Source: Bos javanicus
Lineage: Eukaryota > Chordata > Mammalia > Artiodactyla > Bovidae
Assembly (NCBI RefSeq): GCF_032452875.1
Contig: NC_083875.1
Span: 78,576,178-78,640,177, forward strand
DNA: 64,000 nt
Direction of reading: 5' to 3'
The stretch's first letter is position 1; each line of letters begins with the position of its first letter. Positions 57,346 through 64,000 of this stretch are shown one piece after another. The notes beneath the pieces were generated by a model, which made no database searches, was not told the origin of the DNA, and saw only the letters and a list, made by a program, of their open reading frames with translations. The position numbers were made by a program, and so were the translations under genes.

Positions 57346-60300
57346 ATTAGTTGGATGCTAATCTCTAAAGAGATCTGTGATTCTGAGTCAGGCAGCCACA
57401 GGTGCCAGTCTTATCTTTTCTGTTCTGGAATTCACCCTTGCCTCCTCCCCCAGGCCTAACCCAGAGCTTGCTCCAGGTCTCTAGGTATCTTAAGCAACAG
57501 AGTCCTATCTGTGAGTTTCTCTAGGTTCACCGCTTTGGTTCAGGTTAGATGGCTTTGCAGGTTACCTTCTCCCTGCCAGTCTGCGTGGCAGTGCTCCCAA
57601 GGTTTCCTACCCATTGAAACAACTATCCCCCCTGCCCCCAGAGGTTGTTTTTTTTTAACATGCACTGTCTACCTGCACTTTTAGGCAATTGCATCAGCTA
57701 ATCCACCCATTTACATCTGATCGGAATACCTGCTACCATGTGTGTGTGTTCTGACCTTCTCAGTCCACTCTTGGTCCATTTCTGTGGTTGCTGCTCCAGA
57801 AGGATCTCTAATTGGCTTGCCTTTTTGCCAGTCTTCACTTTCCATGACCTCCTAAGCAGGAGCTTGCCTGAAATCAGCTTTCATCTTTCTGCCTCCACCA
57901 AGTTTCATTTTCCTCCTGGCTGGAATAGTTTACCGCATGTTTCCTGATCGTCATGTGGGCCGCCTGTCATCTAAGTCAAACTTCATGCAAACATTAGTTC
58001 AGTTCAACTAGTGTTTATTGAGGACACTGGTGATGCTACAGACAAATTAGGTACTTTACTGAGGCAAGAAGCCTCTGAGTAGCTTATACACAGTGGGAGA
58101 GAGAGAGAGATCTAATTTTAATATAATGTGATAAGGACAGTCAGTGCATGAGGCTAAAACCCACATTTACATGGTGATTGTTTTCAGCTTGAGCCAGACA
58201 TGGGACCAATTACAAAGGGTGTTTCCTCCCAAATGTGCATACTTTTTATTGTTAATAGTGGGAGGCGTGGACATGTAGACTGGATGTGAGCAATCCGCAT
58301 GCCTGCTTTCTATGATGACAACAGCCCAGCTGAGTTTGGTTATTTTTTCTCTGTCAGTATTGTGATCTTCTTATGGCTCTATCCACTTATATTCCATATG
58401 AACAAACTGCCTGTATCTGAAACCAACCTTTCCCTTCCAGTACACGGGAAGGGCAGGAGTGTCTTTGGTTAAAACTAATCATTCCCCCTCTATGACAGAT
58501 CCCATTCTCTTTAACTTTTCTCTGTTGATGACTTGCCCTCTCTTGTCTGAATTTTCAATCTCTTCCTCTTGTCAGTGTCAGAATTTAATCAGGACTGGGT
58601 CCCTTCCATCTTAGAAAAGTTTTCCTTTAGCTCTGTCCCCTTCTTCTCCTTCCAGGTTCCTTTAGTCTTGGCCCTTTTCTCTCTTCCTTTGACTCCTGAT
58701 CTTAGAAGACTGGTCTGCATTATCTTTTTCCTCCCCTCTGAATCCAGTCTCAATCCACTGCTTCATCAAACTTGCTCTCCACTGCATCCCAAAGACGTTT
58801 ATAGAACTAATCTAAGGCAAATTTCTCTGCCCTTCTCTTATTTGCTTCTTAGCAGAGCTTGGCCTCATTTCTCACTCCCTCCTGAAGCATTCTTTTTCTT
58901 TGGCTTTGGTGTCAATGAAGTTTTCTCATGTTCTCCGTAACCGTCTGGCTGGGGACAGTCTTCTTACTTAAAGGTTTCCTTTTCTCCTAAAAGTCGACGT
59001 CCCTTCAGCTTTTGTCCTAGGGCTGCTTCTCTTCCTGAGCTATGTCACCCTCACTTATGACTTCTGTTGCCTTCTGCATTCTCCTGATGTCCTAATAATT
59101 GTCCCCATCAACTATAGTGATGACCTTTGGGTCATCTGTCTACTGAACATCCTTCTTGGATATGTCATAGTGCATCACGCTTGACATTTCAAAATTAAAT
59201 CATCATGGTCACCCCAAACCCATTTCCAGTGTTCCTACCTTAATGAATGGCGCCGCTGCCCACTTGGTCAAAATGTTTTGTTTTGCATGGCAAAACCTTG
59301 GCTCCGCCCACTCCTTAACCCCTGTATTCATTCAGTTATTGTCTTGCCAATTCATTTCTCTAAATATATTTCTCTAATTCTTTTTATCTCTGCTGTCCAG
59401 ATTCCCTCATTCATTTATTCTTGCTTCCAACAGATGCTAACTGGGATCTGCTCTGTGTCATGCTAAGTACTTGGGATATGGTTGCAAGCAAGATTGATCT
59501 GGTTTCTTTTCCTTACCAAGCTTGCAGTCTGGGAGGAGAAAGAAACATCAAACAAATACTTACACAACCAAAAATTTAATTCAAAACCACCATCATTTTT
59601 TGCCTAAAATGCAGCAGCTCCGATGTGGTGTTCTGGTCTGCAGTCTCACCCTCTTTGTGTCCATATACCACACTATGTTGGAGTGGGCTTTCTAAAATGC
59701 TGACCTTATGTCATTGCTTCTAATCACCCCATGGCTCCCCATGTCTCTTAAAGCCCAAAGTTGTGGTTTTTTAGGTTTAAAAACCCCCAGATTATCACTA
59801 TATTGCTATACAGTAAAGCATATAACTGTCACCTAGATTCAGACACACAGTCAGCGTAACAGTTGCTTTCCACACCAGCAGATCTATAAAGGAGAACAAA
59901 TTATTAACTGGAAGCTTGCTTGGTGATCTTGGAATTAGAGCAAGGGCACTTAATTCTGCATTTAAAATGTTAAATGGCATTAAGTTAAGCTTGCCTGAGG
60001 CATCCATCTCCATAATGGGAGAGCCTTTACAAAGGGGAATGCAGAACTTGAAGTACTTTGGCCCAGACCTGTGTCCCCTGGATGGACACTCCTTTCTCTA
60101 GCCTTTATTCACTGCCCAGCACCAATTCTGATTGACACATTCTTTCTTTAGAAAGGTTAGTGCCTTTAGCCAAGACTTGCTCAAGCCTGGGAACCCTTCT
60201 GGGTCTTTAAAGAGATTTTGCACATTTTTTTCTTTGAAAGACATTAACGTTATTATATGGACTTTTATTCATAATTAGATTTTTTAAATTAATATTTGAA

Positions 60301-60479
60301 AGTTTAAGACATATAAACAGTATAAAGAAGTGTATCATGTAAAGTTAGTCTCCCTCCCATCATGGGTTCCAACTGGCCAATCCCTCTGCCTCTCTCTCCA
60401 GTAGAAACTTAGATTTTAGTTTGTGTGCCTGCTTTTAGAAATAGTCTACTCAAGCATGTGAGTCTATTCACATATGTGG
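57346..60479. other. Intronic; L2-type traces, no gene
   Basis: L2/MIR3-like patterns appear at about 58005-58110 (TAGTGTTTATTGAGGACACTGG) and 59410-59575 (TCATTCATTTATTCTTGC ... CTTGCAGTCTGGGAGGAGAAAG). The remainder has no recognised feature. Confidence 0.4.
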
Positions 60480-60521
60480 GTATATATATATATACATATA
60501 TGTATGTTTATGTATACATAT
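60480..60521. repeat. AT/GT-rich simple repeat
   Basis: A (TA)n and TATG-type tract sits directly before the BovA2 insertion site. Confidence 0.8.
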
Positions 60522-60533
60522 ATATGTGTATAT

Positions 60534-60803
60534 CGGAGAAGGCAATGGCACCCCACTCCAGTACTCTTGCCTGGAAAATCCCATGGATGGAGGAGCCTGG
60601 TAGGCTGCAGTCCATAGAGTCGCTAGGAGTCGGACACGACTGAGCGACTTCACTTTCACTTTCCACTTTCATGCATTGGAGAAGGAAATGGCAAGCCACT
60701 CCAGTGTTCTTGCCTGGAGAATCCCAGCGACGCGGGAGCCTGGTGGGCTGCTGTCTCTGGGGTCGCACAGAGTCGGACACAACTGAAGTGACTTAGCAGC
60801 AGC
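60534..60803 (+). mobile_element. BovA2 SINE with perfect target duplication
   Basis: A full dimer beginning CGGAGAAGGCAATGGCACC and ending ACTTAGCAGCAGC. The 12-bp duplication ATATGTGTATAT lies at 60522-60533 and 60804-60815. It looks young, with few changes. Confidence 0.95.
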
Positions 60804-60885
60804 ATATGTGTATATAACTGTCTACATTTTAGTATGTTTTTACTTAACAGTGTATCTTAAAAATGTTTCTATATCAACATATGTG

Positions 60886-61104
60886 GGACTTCCCTGGTGA
60901 CTCAAGAAACCCCTGCAATGCAGAAGGCACAGGGGATGTGGGTTCCATCTCTGGGTCAGGAAGAGCCCCTGGAGGAGGGCATGGCAATCCACTCCAGTAT
61001 ATTTGCCTGGAGAATCCTATGGACAGATGAACCTGGCGAGGTACTGTCCGTAAAGTCCCAAATAGTTGGATATGGCTGAAGGAATTTAGCACGCATGTAT
61101 GCAT
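60886..61104 (+). mobile_element. Bov-tA SINE
   Basis: The tRNA head GGGACTTCCCTGGTGACTCAAG is followed by a BovA monomer ending AATTTAGCACGCATG. It is more diverged than the neighbouring BovA2. Confidence 0.88.
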
Positions 61105-61495
61105 CAGCATATGTACTGCAACCTTATTTTTTCACAGTCACACAGTACTCATTGAAGGAATAGATTTCATTTGACTAATTTTTACTTGGACACCCTGTGT
61201 TCAAGTTCTTGCACACTTGCATAATTTTATCTATAGGAAAAGTTTCTAGAATTTGAATTAGAGGGGCATTTGCATGACATCTGTGGTTTGATAGATATTG
61301 CCAAGTAGTCTTGCAAAAAGATCACATCGTTTTATTCTGCCACCCAAACTGGAAGCACCTGTTTTTCTGCAGCCAAGCTGATACTATTAAAACTTTTGAA
61401 TTTGTCAATCACATTCGTGGGAAATAGTGTAGCATCATTGCTTTATTTCACAATTCTTTAATTATGATTTGTTAAAAATCTTTTTATATAAATGT

Positions 61496-61694
61496 ATGTA
61501 GCTCAGTTGGTAAAGAATCTGCCTGCAGTGCAGGAGACCAGGGTTCAATCCCTGGGTCAGGAAGATCCCCTGGAGAAGGAAATGGCAAACCACTCCAGTA
61601 TCCTTGCCTGGAGAATCCCATGGACAGAGGAGCCTGGTGGGCTAGAGTCCATGGGGTTGCAAAAAGTCGGGCAAACCTGAGCCACTAACACACA
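61496..61694 (+). mobile_element. Bov-tA SINE
   Basis: AGCTCAGTTGGTAAAGAATC (A-box region) and GGTTCAATCCCTGGG (B box) are well kept, followed by a BovA monomer ending CCACTAACACACA. Confidence 0.92.
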
Positions 61695-62866
61695 ACAAGC
61701 CATTTGTACTTCTTTTTCTGTCAACTGTATATCCCGTAGGCATTTTCTTTTTCTATTGAATTGGTGACCTTTTCAAAAAATTGATTCCTAAAATCTGTTT
61801 AGCAATAAGAAAATTTATGCTTTGTCTAATGTTTTTCTTGTCTTCTGATGTTGATCATAGTTTTTGGTAACACAGACTTAAATGTTTTTGTAGTAAAATT
61901 TATTATTTCCTTATGACTTCTGTATTGTAAATGTGGCTAAAAAGAGTCTTTCCTTCTATAAAAGTATAAAATAAGTCTCCTATATTTTCTTCTTTGACCT
62001 TTACTATTTCATGCTTTTGTATTGCTCTATTCGGATTTTTAAAATATAAAAGGTGAAGTAGTAAAAACAACTGTTTCAAGATAGCTAATCAGTCTATCAG
62101 GTCTCCTGACACCATTGATTATATTATTCAACTTTTCCCTCACTAATTTAAAATATCAATTTTAAATTAAATATTTAAATTTTAAATGAATTCTAATATG
62201 GTTGAGTATAAAGATCATCTTTGTGTTTTGGCTTATTTTGGGATCTATCCTCTTCCGTTAATCAGTTTGTTTGTTGACATACTAGCACTAAACTTTTTAT
62301 CTTCTGAAGTTTCACATATATTTATGTATTTTCTACTTGTATTATTAGTCTTACTCATAAATTACTTTCAGAATTTTCAGGATTATTCTTACATGCTAAT
62401 TTTTCCGTATGCATTTTAGGAACTGCTTTCCTAGCTCCACCCCCCCCCATAATATTGATATTTTAAATTAAGACAGCATTTATATTTGTATATTAAAATC
62501 TCACAGTCTATTAATAAGTCATAAAAGCCCTGCACCCTCTAATTCAAGCCCATTTCTCCAGCCTCATTTTTTCCCTCTCCCTTTCTTTAATAGGATGATG
62601 CAGTCTCTCCGGGTTTTAAATTGCCCTGTGGAGTTATAGTCTCACTCACCTCCAAGGCTTCACACTGGCTGTCCTCTCTGCCAGGAATACCATTCTCATG
62701 GCTCCTGCCTCTGACTACCTTCCTCTGTCTCTCTTCCTCTGGCCTATATGGCTCTAACATGTGCTTTTACAGCCCCCACCCAGTGTTTCCCAACCCCATC
62801 ATAGGTCACTTAATATAGTAAATGCAGGCCTACGTACCAGTCTGTATGCCCTCTTCTAGTAGGAAC
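61695..62866. other. Intronic, AT-rich, no recognised feature
   Basis: No gene, RNA or clear repeat. A C-run lies at 62440-62448. Confidence 0.4.
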
Positions 62867-63067
62867 TAGTGTCAGTCACTCAGTTGAACTCTTTGGGACC
62901 CCATGGATTATAGCCCGCTAGGCCCCTCTCTCCATGGGATTCTTCAGGCAAGAATACTGGAGTGGGTAGCCATTCCCTTCTGCAGGGGATCTTCTCGACC
63001 CAAGAATCAAACCTGGGTCTCCTGAACCGCAGGCAGATTCTTTTCTGTCTAAGCCATCAGGGAGGCA
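62867..63067 (-). mobile_element. Bov-tA SINE, minus strand
   Basis: AGTGTCAGTCACTCAGTTGAAC through the reversed tRNA head TCTAAGCCATCAGGGAGGC. Confidence 0.9.
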
Positions 63068-63113
63068 GGGACCATGTGGATCTTGTTTATTGCTCTTCCC
63101 TAGCACAGTGTCC

Positions 63114-63389
63114 CAGAGAAGGCAATGGCACCCCAATCCAGTACTCTTGCCTGGAAAATCCCATGGATGGGGGAGCCTGGTAGGCTGCAGTCCATGAGGT
63201 TGCTAAGAGTTGGACACGACTGAGCGACTTCTCTTTCACTTTTCACTTTCATGTATTGGAGAAGGAAATGGCAACCCACTCCAGTGTTCTTGCCTGGAGA
63301 ATCCCAGGGACAGAGGAGCCTGGTAGGAGGCTGTCTATGGGGTCTCACAGAGTCAGACACGACGGAAGCGACTTAGCAGCAGCAGCAGC
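63114..63389 (+). mobile_element. BovA2 SINE with perfect target duplication
   Basis: A complete dimer with a (GCA)n tail. The 12-bp duplication AGCACAGTGTCC lies at 63102-63113 and 63390-63401. Confidence 0.95.
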
Positions 63390-63431
63390 AGCACAGTGTC
63401 CTAGACTTCCCTATTATCCACAGACATAAGG

Positions 63432-63465
63432 ATATATATATACGTGTGTGTGTGTGTGTGTGTAT
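63432..63465. repeat. (TA)n(TG)n microsatellite
   Basis: TATATATATACG is followed by about 12 GT units. Confidence 0.9.
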
Positions 63466-64000
63466 CCCCTTCTCCTACAAATGTATCTTTTAGAATTCCA
63501 AATGAGAATATTTATAAAGTTGTTCTTTGGGTTGTCAGTGTGTAAATTTCTAGACATGATTTTCATAAAGTCATCAGGTTAAGATGTTTGTTTAAATAAA
63601 TAACCTTTATGGAATTAAATAGCACTATGCTGGTTCCTGCACAGTAAGAAATCAATTCATCGTAGAGACAGCATCTTTGGAAAGGAAGAAAGAAAGAGCT
63701 TTGATGAGGCAGGATTATTATGTGTCCAGCAGAAAGGAGAGACAGAGAAGAGATGGAGGGTGAATGTAAACAGATAAAGAGAGATGCAGAACAAATCAGC
63801 TCAACAACAAGGGTAAATCCAGGAAAGAAGAATCATATTAGGGAAATTCAATCTCCAATGAACACATGGGTCTAATGAGGAAGATTTGTGCCTTTTCTGT
63901 TGTATAATAGCTAATAATGGATATCCCTGTGGATCAAATGCAGTTTTCCCTGTGACTGCATTTATGGCACTTCACTTAAAAAGCGATTCTGGTGTGAAAT
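63466..64000. other. Intronic, no recognised feature
   Basis: A purine-rich stretch at 63680-63790; nothing else was recognised before the window end. Confidence 0.4.

Larger units (their letters stand above)
47640..64000 (+). other. NTRK2: NTRK2 intron 1, 5' part
   Basis: It begins with the donor GTGAGTTCC at 47640 and runs out of the window. No further NTRK2 exon was found on the + strand: no continuation of the LRR domain follows in any frame with splice signals. The repeats it contains are listed separately. Confidence 0.85.

Noticed and set aside
61496..61580. A tRNA gene-like sequence with A and B box motifs
   Set aside because: It is the tRNA-derived head of a Bov-tA SINE, joined to a BovA monomer, without a mature tRNA 3' end.
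3185..63395. Many similar short repeats at intervals, which could suggest a CRISPR-like or satellite array
   Set aside because: They are dispersed on both strands, have SINE architecture and target duplications, and lie in vertebrate DNA.
1..64000. Endogenous retrovirus or LTR pairs
   Set aside because: No paired long terminal repeats, primer-binding site or gag/pol/env frames were seen. The RT motifs present are of RTE and L1 type.

Overview
This is mammalian, specifically ruminant (cattle-type) nuclear DNA. The diagnosis rests on interspersed repeats: many RTE-type BovB LINE copies, dimeric BovA2 and tRNA-headed Bov-tA SINEs, a full-length bovine-type L1 and a mariner-type miniature element. 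These sit in AT-rich DNA with older MIR, L2, L1M and hAT fossils. Most long open frames are remnants of BovB or L1 proteins or chance frames. Family names come from recognising the sequence, not from a search.

The only gene I can support is NTRK2 (TrkB, the BDNF/NT-4 receptor tyrosine kinase), on the + strand. Its first coding exon carries the signal peptide and start of the N-terminal leucine-rich-repeat cap at 47428-47639. It is followed by a GTGAGT donor, so the rest of the gene lies beyond the right edge. A GC-rich CpG island (about 44860-47645) covers the promoter and 5' leader. It holds two CRE-like sites, a (GGC)11 repeat, a predicted 482-bp 5'UTR intron (46584-47065) and two short upstream ORFs. 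From general knowledge NTRK2 lies on cattle chromosome 8; the sequence itself does not show this.

Layout: 1-44860 is upstream intergenic DNA dominated by retroelements. Notable parts are a long minus-strand BovB (5083-7915), a BovB copy split by a full-length antisense L1 (8121-17900) that itself carries two later BovB insertions, a mosaic BovB pair whose 952-bp halves recur 1993 bp apart (33348-37272), and an old L1 (38890-42500) with five nested insertions. The interval 44860-47645 is the NTRK2 promoter, leader and first coding exon. The interval 47640-64000 is the start of NTRK2 intron 1, with a lower repeat load, a block from about 50970 to 53150 with no recognised repeat, and younger SINE insertions toward the right edge.

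No novel protein-coding system is visible. The most unusual signals are genomic: a 75-bp perfect copy of a nearby BovB pasted 2.2 kb away between 9-bp direct repeats, and the mosaic BovB duplication, which suggests that a retroposition event was resolved by homologous repair. For the gene, the interesting layer is translational: uORFs and competing start codons.
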